In this document: piece after piece, positions 34,048 to 42,674 of the stretch
Position numbering within the stretch: the stretch's first letter is position 1
Layout: the number at the start of each line of letters is the position of its first letter
Source of the DNA: Thermanaerothrix sp034436175
Lineage (GTDB): Bacteria; Chloroflexota; Anaerolineae; Anaerolineales; Anaerolineaceae
DNA: 64,000 nt
Reading direction: 5' to 3'
NCBI GenBank assembly: GCA_964427505.1
Contig: CAYRUO010000001.1
Coordinates: 1 to 64,000 of the forward strand
The notes under the pieces: generated by a model
Told to the model about the DNA's origin: nothing
The model's database searches: none
What the model saw: the letters and a program-made list of their open reading frames with translations, nothing else
Program-made: the position numbers and the translations under genes

Positions 34048-34075
34048 TTGACAATTTAGAAATAACGTTTATAAT
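34048..34075 (+). promoter_or_regulatory. Promoter of the PerR-type regulator and metal ATPase
   Basis: TTGACA (34048-34053), 16-base spacer and TATAAT (34070-34075), an almost perfect housekeeping promoter. Its -10 box lies inside the PerR box at 34069-34083. Confidence 0.8.
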
Positions 34076-34083
34076 GATTATAA
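34069..34083. promoter_or_regulatory. PerR box (perfect 7-1-7 inverted repeat)
   Basis: TTATAATGATTATAA is an exact match to the PerR operator consensus TTATAATNATTATAA known from Bacillus. It covers the -10 box of the promoter for the Fur-family gene 43 bases downstream. This predicts autorepression relieved by peroxide or iron loss. Confidence 0.8.
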
Positions 34084-34125
34084 AATTGTACCAAATACAA
34101 ATTTAGAATTATTACAGGAAATAAC

Positions 34126-34602
34126 ATGACGGAGACAGCAATTCTTCTCGACTCCTTACGTAAAGCGGGTTTGCGCATCACACCGCAACGCCAGGCAATT
34201 TGCGAACTCCTGGCGACCAGCCATGACCATCCGACGGCTACCATGATCTATGAAACCCTAAAGCCGCGCTTTCCTTCCTTGAGCCTGGCAACGGTCTATA
34301 ACACGCTAGAGGTTCTCGTTCGGTTAGGTGCGGTCAATGTGTTAGGGAATGCCGGGGATGGTATGGCGCATTATGACGCCGACACTGATCCACACATTAA
34401 CCTGGCATGTGTTTCTTGCCATAAGATTGTGGATTTTCCCAGCCAGTACGTGCAGTTTTTAGACGAAGAGATCAGCGCTGCCTCAGGCTATCGAGTGCTG
34501 GGAGCGCGCGTGTTGTATTATGGCCTTTGCCCTGAATGCCAGCAAAAGACAACCATCGCACTGAGGGAATCCGACTATGACCACCGCCGAGACAACGCCT
34601 GA
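34126..34602 (+). CDS. Fur-family repressor, PerR type
   Basis: The 158-residue protein has the Fur winged helix (KAGLRITPQRQAICELL, LSLATVYNTLEVLVRLGAV) and dimerisation domain. Two CxxC pairs (CVSCHKIVDF and CPECQQKT) form the structural zinc site, and HYDADTDPHINLACVSC carries His and Asp ligands of the regulatory metal site as in PerR, where Fe-catalysed oxidation of His inactivates the repressor. A perfect PerR box overlaps its promoter, and the coupled downstream gene is a P1B-4 ATPase, matching the PerR-PfeT pairing of Bacillus. AGGAAATAAC precedes ATG 34126. Confidence 0.88.
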   Translation: MTETAILLDSLRKAGLRITPQRQAICELLATSHDHPTATMIYETLKPRFPSLSLATVYNTLEVLVRLGAVNVLGNAGDGMAHYDADTDPHINLACVSCHKIVDFPSQYVQFLDEEISAASGYRVLGARVLYYGLCPECQQKTTIALRESDYDHRRDNA

Positions 34603-36979
34603 ACGATCCTTCTCCAGCTTACCCCCTGTGGGCTTACGTTGCACCGATGTTTTTGCCGATACGCTAAGAGGGTATGCCGGGGTTAAAGCGGTTCATTATG
34701 ACTACAATCAGGGGCGCTTACGTCTGGTCTATGATCCCGAAGTGATCTCGCCCGAACGTGCGCTCCGCCTGGTCCACGAAGCCGGTAAAGTAGCGGCCGG
34801 GCGTGTTTCTCAGTGTGCTGCTCGTCGTGAGAAGGGTGAGGCGGCGTGCGCGTTATGTGCCATGCAATTAGGGCAGGTGCTGGCATTAGATCCAGCACGG
34901 GTGACATTCCGCAACGGCACTCTGGAGGTGACGTGGGCTGAGGCAGTTCAGCCTGTGGCGGAGGTGGAAGAGTTTTCAGCACACGTGTCTGAACGGGCAC
35001 CGGCAACAACCCTGCGCCTGGATGAACAGCGTTTGCAGATTCTATTTACAGTTCTCACCGCGCTGTTTACATTGGTGGCATTATTGTTTCAACGCTGGGG
35101 TGCGTTTCCACTGATTGTTCATGGGCTGTTTGCTCTGGCGTATTTCACCGGGGGCTGGTTTGGACTGTTGGCCAGCCTAGAAGCCCTACGAGAGAAAACC
35201 CTCAATGTGGATCTACTGATGATCCTGGCCGCATTGGGAGCGGCATTTATCGGTTCACCCGCCGAAGGGGCTGCGTTACTCTTCCTGTTCTCCCTTTCTA
35301 ACGCCCTACAAGCGTACGCCATGGATCGCAGTCGCCGGGCGATCGAGAAATTGTTGGACTTGCGCCCTAAGGTGGCAACCGTGCGGCGGGGTTCGCGTCT
35401 GGTCACGGTGCCGGTAGAAAAGTTAGTGATCGGGGACGTCATTGTGGTGCGTCCGGGGGAGCGCTTCCCGATTGATGGTGAGGTTATCAGTGGCGCCTCG
35501 GAGGTCAATCAGGCGACGATTACCGGCGAGTCTATGCCGGTGAGCAAGCAGGTAGGGGATATGGTCTTTGCCGGTACCGTCAACGGCAATGGCAGCCTGG
35601 AAGTGCGGGTGACGCGTCTGGCAAAGGATACGACCCTGGCGCGCATTGTTCAGATGGTCGAAGAAGCGCAGGCCAATAAGGCCAAGACCCAACGGATGTT
35701 AGATACTTTTGAGCAGTATTATGCTTTCTTTGTGCTCGGGGCTGCGGTCTTGTTGGTTGTGATCCCTTATTTTGTCCTGGGGCAGCCCTTTTATCCCACT
35801 TTCTACCGCGCTATGACCTGGTTGGTGGTGGCTTCACCCTGCGCCTTGGTCATCTCGACCCCGGCCAGCATCCTCTCGGCCATCGCCAACGGAGCGCGCA
35901 ACGGGGTGCTCTTCAAGGGCGGTGTTCACCTGGAAAAGGCGGCCAGCCTCAAAGTGGTGGCTTTTGATAAAACCGGCACGCTTACCCACGGCGTACCGCA
36001 GTTAACGGGCGTTTATCCGTTGAGCGGTTGGGATGAGAACACCCTTTTATCACACGTGGCCGCCGTCGAAGCGCGTTCGGAGCATCCTCTTGGAACTGCC
36101 GTCGTGCGCGCGGCGCAAGAGCGCGGTCTATCCTTGCCGACGGCGCTGAACTTCCGTGCTTATCCAGGGCGCGGCATAGAAGCCCAGGTTGAAGGGCGTC
36201 ATTGGCTGGTAGGGAATGTCCGCTTCTTTGCCGAATACAACCTTCCTATCCCGGCGGAACTGCAAGACCGGATTCAGCAGTTAGAGGGGGAAGGCCAAAC
36301 GGTGATGGTGGCTTATGCCAGTGGCCTTTCTGGGCCTGAGGCCGGGGCAGGGTGCTTTGTGGGGCTTCTGACCGTAGCGGATGCGCTTCGTCCTGAGGCT
36401 GCAGTGGTCGTTCAGGCGCTCAAGCAAGTGGGCGTTGAGCGCGTGGTCATGCTAACCGGGGATAATGAGCGTGTCGCCGCGCGGATTGCGGCGCGAACCG
36501 GCGTAGATACTTATTACGCCAATCTCTTACCCCAGGATAAAGTGCGCGTTTTGCGCGAACTGCGTGAAACCTATGGGGCGGTGGCCATGATCGGGGATGG
36601 AGTGAACGATGCCCCTTCACTGGCGGCGGCCGATCTGGGGATTGCCATGGGAGGCGCGGGCACCGATGTGGCCATCGAGACGGCGGATGTGATTCTGATG
36701 TCGGATGATTTACGCAAGATTCCCTTTGCCCTCGGGCTGGCACGGCGCGCGCGCCAGGTCGTGTGGCAGAACCTGGCGTTTGCGTTGGCGATGATTGTCG
36801 TGTTGGTAATAAGCACATTTGGCGCCACCTTGCCGTTGCCGTTAGGAGTATTAGGACATGAGGGGAGCACCGTCATTGTGGTGTTGAACGGGCTGCGTCT
36901 TCTGGCCTATCGGGGTTCCGGCGCATCGCCGTTGCCGCGAAAGGCCCCTTCTCGCCTGTTGCGGCAGTATTCCCCCTAA
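34577..36979 (+). CDS. P1B-4-type metal-exporting ATPase (PfeT/CtpD/ZosA-like)
   Basis: The 800-residue pump has a ~150-residue cytoplasmic N-terminal part with a degenerate metal-binding fold and a Cys-rich stretch (CAARREKGEAACALC). Next come ~7-8 membrane helices, the actuator motif ITGESMPV, SPCAL (420-424) in the metal-transporting helix, phosphorylation site DKTGTLT (Asp464), SEHPLG and GDGVNDAP. The last helix region has HEGST (His761). SPC plus HEGST is the P1B-4 signature, whose members expel Fe(II), Co(II) or related ions. It overlaps the PerR-type gene by 26 bases; GAGGGA lies seven bases before ATG 34577. Iron efflux under peroxide stress is the likely role. Confidence 0.88.
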   Translation: MTTAETTPERSFSSLPPVGLRCTDVFADTLRGYAGVKAVHYDYNQGRLRLVYDPEVISPERALRLVHEAGKVAAGRVSQCAARREKGEAACALCAMQLGQVLALDPARVTFRNGTLEVTWAEAVQPVAEVEEFSAHVSERAPATTLRLDEQRLQILFTVLTALFTLVALLFQRWGAFPLIVHGLFALAYFTGGWFGLLASLEALREKTLNVDLLMILAALGAAFIGSPAEGAALLFLFSLSNALQAYAMDRSRRAIEKLLDLRPKVATVRRGSRLVTVPVEKLVIGDVIVVRPGERFPIDGEVISGASEVNQATITGESMPVSKQVGDMVFAGTVNGNGSLEVRVTRLAKDTTLARIVQMVEEAQANKAKTQRMLDTFEQYYAFFVLGAAVLLVVIPYFVLGQPFYPTFYRAMTWLVVASPCALVISTPASILSAIANGARNGVLFKGGVHLEKAASLKVVAFDKTGTLTHGVPQLTGVYPLSGWDENTLLSHVAAVEARSEHPLGTAVVRAAQERGLSLPTALNFRAYPGRGIEAQVEGRHWLVGNVRFFAEYNLPIPAELQDRIQQLEGEGQTVMVAYASGLSGPEAGAGCFVGLLTVADALRPEAAVVVQALKQVGVERVVMLTGDNERVAARIAARTGVDTYYANLLPQDKVRVLRELRETYGAVAMIGDGVNDAPSLAAADLGIAMGGAGTDVAIETADVILMSDDLRKIPFALGLARRARQVVWQNLAFALAMIVVLVISTFGATLPLPLGVLGHEGSTVIVVLNGLRLLAYRGSGASPLPRKAPSRLLRQYSP

Positions 36980-37005
36980 GGGTGGGAGCGTTACGCCTTT
37001 GCTTA

Positions 37006-37029
37006 GCCCGCCCATGGGATTGGGCGGGC
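37006..37029 (+). terminator. Hairpin after the P1B-4 ATPase gene
   Basis: A perfect 9-bp GC stem (37006-37014 with 37021-37029) and 6-nt loop. The following tail (ATGTTGTTGG) has few T bases, so it is an imperfect intrinsic terminator. Confidence 0.5.
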
Positions 37030-37109
37030 ATGTTGTTGGTTCTTGGGAGGAGATGTGTATATTTGGATTATACTTAGGCGCGACAAAAACACCCTAGGAG
37101 CGATCGCGC

Positions 37110-38054
37110 ATGAAAAAGTGGATGGCATTTTTCTTGTTGGTCTTGTTTTTCCTTTCCGCATGTGCGCCAACAAAGCCGGCAGAAATAGTGACCATTCGGG
37201 TGGCTCTTCTGCCCATTTTGGATGGGTTGCCCATTGTGGTTGCCCAACAGGAGGGGTTATTTGAGAAGCACAACGTCAAGGTTGAGATTCTTCCGGTGAG
37301 TTCAGGGCCTGAACGGGATCAAATGGTGGCCGCCGGACAAGCCGATGCCATGGTTAACGAATTAACCTCGGTGATGTTCTTCAACAAAGAAACCCCGCAG
37401 GTGCAGGCGGTGCGCTTTGCCCGCACGGCGACGGCAGATCAAGCGCTTTTTCGGGTTTTAGCCGCCAAGGGGGCCAATATTAAGCAGGTGGCAGATCTGA
37501 AAGGTGTTCCGGTAGGGGTATCGCAGGCGACGGTGATCGAATACCTGACCCAGCGTCTATTGGAGGTTCAGGGCTTCCAGCCGGATGAGATACAGACCAT
37601 CTCGGTGCCGAAGATTCCCGACCGCATGGCACTGCTGGCGAGCGGCGAACTGAAAGCCGCCATGTTGCCGGAACCGTTTGCAACTCTGGCGGAACAGCAG
37701 GGTGCGCTTCCGCTTTTCGATGATACGCTTGCGCCGGAGTATTCTTTCAGTATGATTTCTGTGCGCAAGGCACTCATTGATCAGCATCCGCAGGCGGTTA
37801 AGGCCTTTCTGATGGCGATTGAGGAGGCTGTCCAACACATCAATGCCGATCCACAGAAATATAGTGGTCTGATGGTCGAGCAAAAGATGGTGCCTGCACC
37901 CCTGGCCGAGAGTTTTCGCGTGCCAATCTACCCCTTGAAGGGTGTACCGACCGAAACACAGTTTGCCGATGCGCTGGCATGGGCGAAGGCGAAGGGTTAC
38001 TTAGATAAAGATTTGGCCTACAGCGATTGCGTCAATCCCAATTTTCTGCCTTAG
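37110..38054 (+). CDS. ABC substrate-binding lipoprotein, NitT/TauT (SsuA/THI5-like) type
   Basis: The 314-residue protein has a lipobox signal (VLFFLSACAP) and the fold of the NMT1/THI5 and SsuA group: LPILDGLPIVVAQQEGLFEK, ERDQMVAAGQADAMVNELTS, ADLKGVPVGVSQATVIEYL and a hinge AMLPEPFATLAEQQG. Relatives bind nitrate, taurine, alkanesulfonates or thiamine precursors; the ligand cannot be told here and no metabolic gene is adjacent. TAGGAGCG precedes ATG 37110. The ATPase gene starts four bases after its stop, forming a three-gene importer operon. Confidence 0.85.
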   Translation: MKKWMAFFLLVLFFLSACAPTKPAEIVTIRVALLPILDGLPIVVAQQEGLFEKHNVKVEILPVSSGPERDQMVAAGQADAMVNELTSVMFFNKETPQVQAVRFARTATADQALFRVLAAKGANIKQVADLKGVPVGVSQATVIEYLTQRLLEVQGFQPDEIQTISVPKIPDRMALLASGELKAAMLPEPFATLAEQQGALPLFDDTLAPEYSFSMISVRKALIDQHPQAVKAFLMAIEEAVQHINADPQKYSGLMVEQKMVPAPLAESFRVPIYPLKGVPTETQFADALAWAKAKGYLDKDLAYSDCVNPNFLP

Positions 38055-38058
38055 AGGG

Positions 38059-38820
38059 ATGATCGAGGTCGAATCCATCACGTTTGGTTATACTCCCGGC
38101 GCGCCTATTTTTGAAGATTTTACTTGGCGCGCCGGGCGCAATGAATCCTGGGTGATCCTGGGGCCGTCGGGCTGCGGTAAGAGCACACTGCTTTCTCTAC
38201 TGGCCGGCCTGTTACGCCCTCAGCGGGGTGTGATTCGCATTGATGGCCAGGCACTGACCCGCCCGCGTCCGCAGACCGGGTTGATCATCCAGGACTACGG
38301 TCTGCTACCTTGGGCAACGGTGCGTGAAAACGTGCGGTTGGGACTGCGCATTCGTAACTTCTATGGCGCCGATGGTATTCACGCTCCCCGCGACTACCGT
38401 CCAACGCTGGATGTGGAACCCTGGCTGGAACGCTTGGGGTTACTGCCGGTCGCCGAGCACTATCCCGGTCAGATTTCCGGTGGTCAACGCCAGCGCACGG
38501 CGATTGCCCGTACTTTGGTCTTAAATCCGGATGTGTTGTTGATGGATGAGCCCTTTGCCTCGTTGGATGCGCCAACGCGTGAGAATTTACAACGCCTAGT
38601 GCTCGATCTGTGGCAAGAACGCGGCCTGACCTTGGTCCTGGTTACCCATTCTATCGAAGAGGCGGCGCTGATAGGGCAAAAAATCTTGCTTTTGGGGGAG
38701 ATGCCCAACCGCATAGCCCGGGTGATTGAAAATCCCGGTGTGCTTCAGCCCGATTACCGGGATTCATCGGCGTATCACGATCTCTGCCGTCAATTGCGTG
38801 CCCTGTTGGAGGAAGCATGA
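38059..38820 (+). CDS. ABC transporter ATP-binding protein (NitT/TauT type)
   Basis: The 253-residue ATPase has Walker A GPSGCGKST, Q-loop LIIQDYGLLPWATV, signature ISGGQRQRTAIA, Walker B VLLMDEPFASLD and the switch His in LVTHSIEEAA. The LPWATVRENV segment is typical of nitrate/sulfonate/taurine importers (SsuB/TauB). It powers uptake together with the binding lipoprotein upstream and the permease downstream, whose start overlaps its stop by four bases (38817-38820). Confidence 0.9.
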   Translation: MIEVESITFGYTPGAPIFEDFTWRAGRNESWVILGPSGCGKSTLLSLLAGLLRPQRGVIRIDGQALTRPRPQTGLIIQDYGLLPWATVRENVRLGLRIRNFYGADGIHAPRDYRPTLDVEPWLERLGLLPVAEHYPGQISGGQRQRTAIARTLVLNPDVLLMDEPFASLDAPTRENLQRLVLDLWQERGLTLVLVTHSIEEAALIGQKILLLGEMPNRIARVIENPGVLQPDYRDSSAYHDLCRQLRALLEEA

Positions 38821-39560
38821 ACCGTCGCCATCTGTTTCTGGCCGGGTTAGCGTTGTTGGCGCTCTGGCAAGGGGTGGCGATGTTGGTGCACCAACCCATT
38901 TTGCCACCCCCGACCGAGGTTGGAGCAGTGTTATGGCAGGAGGTTCGGAACGGTTCGCTGGGCGGGCATTTTTTGGCCAGTTTGTGGCGGGTGGTGGCCA
39001 GTACATTGTTGGCCATTCTTACCGCGGCGCCGGTGGGCTTGATTTTGGGGCAGTCGCGGCGCTTAAATGCTTTCTTTGCACCGGTGATTTATCTTCTCTA
39101 TCCTATTCCGAAGGTTGTCTTTGTCCCGGTGGTATTGCTTTTCCTGGGTATTGGAGACCTTTCCAAGATCGTGGTGATCTATTTGATTTTGTTTTTTCAG
39201 GTTTTGGTGTTAGTGCGCGATCAGGCGGCGGGTTTGCGTCCGGAACTCATTCTAAGTGTGCGCAGTCTGGGGGCAGGACGCCTGGCCTTATTTCGTTTTG
39301 TATACCTGCCGGCCAGTTTGCCTGCCATCCTTACGGCGTTGCGCCAATCCATTGGCACGGCGGTGGCCGTGCTTTACGTCGCTGAACTCTTTGCGACGCA
39401 GAAGGGTCTGGGATATTACATCTACCTCAACGGCAGTGCGCTTCTGAACTACCCTGCGATGTATGCAGGGGTAGTGGCAATGAGTGTGCTAGGGTTGGGG
39501 TTGTATTTTTTGGTGGATGGATTGGAAAAACGTTGGTGCCGCTGGCAGACGGCCGCTTAA
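38817..39560 (+). CDS. ABC transporter permease (NitT/TauT type)
   Basis: The 247-residue membrane protein has about six helices and the BPD_transp_1 loop (ILSVRSLGAGRLALFRFVYL, then PASLPAILTALRQSIG), typical of SsuC/TauC permeases. It would act as a homodimer with the ATPase encoded just before. It is the last gene of the operon and converges on menA with 21 bases between stops; no terminator is evident. Confidence 0.88.
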   Translation: MNRRHLFLAGLALLALWQGVAMLVHQPILPPPTEVGAVLWQEVRNGSLGGHFLASLWRVVASTLLAILTAAPVGLILGQSRRLNAFFAPVIYLLYPIPKVVFVPVVLLFLGIGDLSKIVVIYLILFFQVLVLVRDQAAGLRPELILSVRSLGAGRLALFRFVYLPASLPAILTALRQSIGTAVAVLYVAELFATQKGLGYYIYLNGSALLNYPAMYAGVVAMSVLGLGLYFLVDGLEKRWCRWQTAA

Positions 39561-39581
39561 CTCGGTAGGCCGTGAGAGGTA

Positions 39582-40499
39582 CTAACGAAACACAATTTTT
39601 TCGAGCACGACTCCGAGCGAAAAGAGCAGACTAAATACCAGCACCAATTGGGCGCTTCCGGCCAGAGAACGGTTGAGCGCCCGCCCCTGGTTTGACCACA
39701 CGCCACGGGTGACTTGAACGGCCAGCGGCAGTGAAGCCAATGCAAGTAGTCCGCCGAGGGGAAGGATACCGGTGAGGCTTGCAAGGGTGGTGACCAGATA
39801 CGTGAGGATCAAAAGGGTGAGATATTCCCGCCGTGTCCAGGCTTCACCAAAGCGAACGGCCAGGGTGTGTTTACCGCTGGCACGGTCAGTGGGAATATCA
39901 CGGAGGTTGTTAACGACAAGGATGTTGACGATCAAGAGCCCGATGGGAATAGACACCGCCACGGCGCCGGCGCTCACCTGCCGTGCCTGCACGTAATACG
40001 TGCCCACCACCGCGGCCAGCCCAAAGAATACAAAGACGGCCACCTCTCCCCATCCGCTATAACCATAGGGGCACGGCCCCCCGGTGTAGGCTAGGGCGGC
40101 CAGGATGGACGCCAAGCCGATCAGCACTACTGGCCAGCCGGCCAGCATGATCAGATAAATCCCCACCAGGCTCGCTAATCCAAACACGGCCATCGTTCCG
40201 ACCAGGACATGACCGGGTTTAAGTAACCCGGCTTGGGTAACGCGCAATGGCCCCAGCCGCTCGGCGGTATCTGCGCCTTTTTGATAATCAAAATAGTCGT
40301 TGGCCAGGTTAGCACCGATTTGCAATAGCAGGGCGCCGATCAACGCCGCCAATGCCGCCCCCCAGTGGAAGAGCCCATCTGACCAGGCCAGTGCGGTGGC
40401 GGCGATGACCGGCGAGGCCGCCGCGGGGAGCGTCCTCGGGCGGGCAGCCAAGATCCAAGCGCGCCAGGGCGGAATCTGGGTTGGGATACTGCTTTCCAT
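39582..40499 (-). CDS. menA: 1,4-dihydroxy-2-naphthoate polyprenyltransferase
   Basis: The 305-residue integral membrane enzyme (about nine helices) attaches the polyprenyl tail to dihydroxynaphthoate, giving demethylmenaquinone. MenA hallmarks are ARPRTLPAA, NLANDYFDYQKGAD (first aspartate-rich motif), YTGGPCPYGYSGWGEV, and VVNNLRDIPTDRASGKHTLA (second aspartate motif). It implies a menaquinone-based respiratory chain. No other men gene is present. A TATAAT box on the minus strand ends only 13 bases before ATG 40499 and no Shine-Dalgarno is seen, suggesting an almost leaderless mRNA. The BcsA-like gene lies 62 bases upstream on the same strand. Confidence 0.92.
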   Translation of the reverse strand: MESSIPTQIPPWRAWILAARPRTLPAAASPVIAATALAWSDGLFHWGAALAALIGALLLQIGANLANDYFDYQKGADTAERLGPLRVTQAGLLKPGHVLVGTMAVFGLASLVGIYLIMLAGWPVVLIGLASILAALAYTGGPCPYGYSGWGEVAVFVFFGLAAVVGTYYVQARQVSAGAVAVSIPIGLLIVNILVVNNLRDIPTDRASGKHTLAVRFGEAWTRREYLTLLILTYLVTTLASLTGILPLGGLLALASLPLAVQVTRGVWSNQGRALNRSLAGSAQLVLVFSLLFSLGVVLEKIVFR

Positions 40500-40512
40500 A
40501 GAGCCGGGCTGA

Positions 40513-40518
40513 ATTATA
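40513..40518 (-). promoter_or_regulatory. -10 box close to the menA start
   Basis: TATAAT on the minus strand, 13 bases before the menA ATG; the -35 region is not recognisable. If used, the mRNA leader would be about six bases. Confidence 0.4.
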
Positions 40519-40561
40519 ACCTGAACGAGGGGAACAGATACCCATCGGGTTGATTATGTGC

Positions 40562-42502
40562 TCAAAACGATTCTTGAGAAGAAGCGGCCAGACTCTGAGG
40601 CTGGAAAGAGGGCGTCGTGACCGATTCGATCCCGATAAGCCCCTGTCTCAAAAGTTCGCCTGGACGATAAACAAACAGATATTCCAAGAGATGGTCTCGT
40701 TCTGCCGGCTCTAGGGTGTCGAATGCGGCGCCACTGTCCAACCAGCCCTGCGCATCGGCACGGCGGAACCTCACCGATCTCAGAGGCACATGGATGCGCG
40801 GATGATAAGGGGTGCTAAACGTCAGATGCGCGCCATCTTCTAATATGGCGTTAGGGGTAAACGGCGCTTGCACCCGCAACCCTACCCCACTCAGGGAAAG
40901 GTTGTTGATTTGGGCCGGATATTTGTGCCCGTGGTATTCTAGACAACCCTGAAGGTTTACCGGGAAGCGATAATGGCGGCGCTCGTGGCGGCGGCTGAGC
41001 ACTTCCCGCACACCCAAATACACTACGGCCGCATTATAGGCGCCCCAGAACAACACAATCCAGAAGGCTTCGCGACTCAAGCCGGTGATTCCTGAGAACA
41101 GAAGGCGAAAACTGCCGAACAAGAGCGCACCGATCATAGCGCCCAACAGGGCAAAGTGCAGGCGCAGGGCACTGCGTTCTTTTTCATATACGGAGCGGTC
41201 TACCGACTTGGGCGTCACCTGGAATTTAAGCGGTTTGTTGACCAATAATACCAGAAGGGACTGGATAAAAACAACCATGCGCAGGAAGGCATAAATTTCG
41301 CTCTTGAAGTAACGGAAGTAACCTCGTCCTCCCAACTGATTAGCAACGATATTCAGGATGAAATAGGGCGTCCAAAAGAGCAGGAAGCGCGGCAGTTCAA
41401 CCCGCATCGGAAGCACATTGAAGAGCAAAATCACGACCGGCATCATCAAGAAGATGAACTTCTGCACCGATTCGATGTAGGCCAGAAAACTGGCCAGATA
41501 GGAAAGCCTTTGTTTCAGGGTCAATCCTGGAATCCAAAGTGGGCTCTCTTTACTACGGTAAAGTTGCATGGTGCCTTGCGCCCAGCGCAAGCGTTGGAGC
41601 AAATAGGCTGTGATGGTCTGCGGGGCAATGCCGAACGCCAGGGACTCGTTGACAAACAGGGATTTCCAGCCGCGGCTGTGTAAGCGCACCGAGGTGTGAA
41701 TATCTTCGGTAATGGTTTCGGTGGCCACGCCGCCAACGTCTTCCAATGCCTTGCGGCGGATGACCGAAGGACTGCCGCACCAAAAGGCGCTGTTGGTGTA
41801 GTTCTTGCCCGGTTGGATGACACGGAAGAAGAGCGATTGCTCGTGCCAGGTGGGTTTGCTTGGGTCGTGTTGCACCGAGTCGAGGTTATAAAATTCCTGC
41901 GGCAGTTGGACGAAAGCCAGCCGTTCATCCTCAAAGTACCCCAAAGTGCGCTCTAAGAAGTCCGGCTGGGGCACCATATCGGCATCCAGCACCACGATGA
42001 AATCCCCATCGGTGTGCTTAAGGGCATGGTTAAGATTGCCGGCTTTGGCGTGGTGATTGTCGGGGCGGGTGATGTAGCCTACACCGAACCGCTCTGCCAA
42101 TTGACGTACGTCTTCGCGCCGCCCGTCATCAAGCAGGTAGGTGCGGTGAGGATAGGTCATCAGCCGGCAACCGGTAAGCGTCGCCTCTAAGATCTCCACA
42201 TCTTCGTTATAGGTGGGGATGAAGACGTCCACCTTTAACCCTGGGCGCGGTGGACGGTAGGGAACAGGGGGGGCAACACGGCGGGTCATCCAGGAAAAGA
42301 GAAGGTAGTTGACCACGCTAAATGCCTCGGCTCCCCACAGCAACCAGGAAAGAAAAGGCACTTGTGGATTGATGGTCTCAGCGGCGCGCCAGGCCAGGTA
42401 GAAAATCATATAAGCGCCCACAAAGAGGGGGAGCCAGAAATGCCATTCTACGCGATGTAAAAAGCGCCGTAAGAACCGAGAAGAAATGCGCTTTGACGTC
42501 AT
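40562..42502 (-). CDS. BcsA-like processive glycosyltransferase with C-terminal PilZ domain
   Basis: The 646-residue membrane protein is built like cellulose synthase BcsA. Helices at ~20-75 precede a GT2 domain with VFIPTYNED, LDADMVPQPDF (DxD), ITEDIHT (catalytic TED) and LQRLRWAQGT (QxxRW). Further helices and the gating-loop motif FQVTPKS follow. The C-terminal PilZ domain has RRHYR and NLSLSGVG, the c-di-GMP-binding pattern. It should make a beta-linked polysaccharide at the membrane when c-di-GMP is high. No BcsB, BcsZ or export gene is adjacent, so the product may not be cellulose. GAGG lies about ten bases before ATG 42502. Confidence 0.88.
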   Translation of the reverse strand: MTSKRISSRFLRRFLHRVEWHFWLPLFVGAYMIFYLAWRAAETINPQVPFLSWLLWGAEAFSVVNYLLFSWMTRRVAPPVPYRPPRPGLKVDVFIPTYNEDVEILEATLTGCRLMTYPHRTYLLDDGRREDVRQLAERFGVGYITRPDNHHAKAGNLNHALKHTDGDFIVVLDADMVPQPDFLERTLGYFEDERLAFVQLPQEFYNLDSVQHDPSKPTWHEQSLFFRVIQPGKNYTNSAFWCGSPSVIRRKALEDVGGVATETITEDIHTSVRLHSRGWKSLFVNESLAFGIAPQTITAYLLQRLRWAQGTMQLYRSKESPLWIPGLTLKQRLSYLASFLAYIESVQKFIFLMMPVVILLFNVLPMRVELPRFLLFWTPYFILNIVANQLGGRGYFRYFKSEIYAFLRMVVFIQSLLVLLVNKPLKFQVTPKSVDRSVYEKERSALRLHFALLGAMIGALLFGSFRLLFSGITGLSREAFWIVLFWGAYNAAVVYLGVREVLSRRHERRHYRFPVNLQGCLEYHGHKYPAQINNLSLSGVGLRVQAPFTPNAILEDGAHLTFSTPYHPRIHVPLRSVRFRRADAQGWLDSGAAFDTLEPAERDHLLEYLFVYRPGELLRQGLIGIESVTTPSFQPQSLAASSQESF

Positions 42503-42660
42503 CCTTTATTGCCTCTAACCCTCATCTTCTTTATCTTCATTATGAATTGGCTTGCCTGTTTATTAAATAAAGGCGTTGTTAGATCGGCGTAAAATACATG
42601 TAAAATTTTTGTTTGAAAAATCTACCCATGGGTCACAAGAAAATCGTGTCAGGGGAATGG

Positions 42661-42666
42661 TATAAT
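42661..42666 (+). promoter_or_regulatory. -10 box close to the dinG start
   Basis: TATAAT lies eight bases before the dinG ATG; the -35 region is poor. Transcription would begin about 42673, giving an essentially leaderless message. Confidence 0.45.
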
Positions 42667-42674
42667 CCCAACCG

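Noticed and set aside
37030..37109. TPP or other riboswitch upstream of the THI5-like ABC importer
   Set aside because: No TPP-box motifs or conserved riboswitch core could be found in the short leader.
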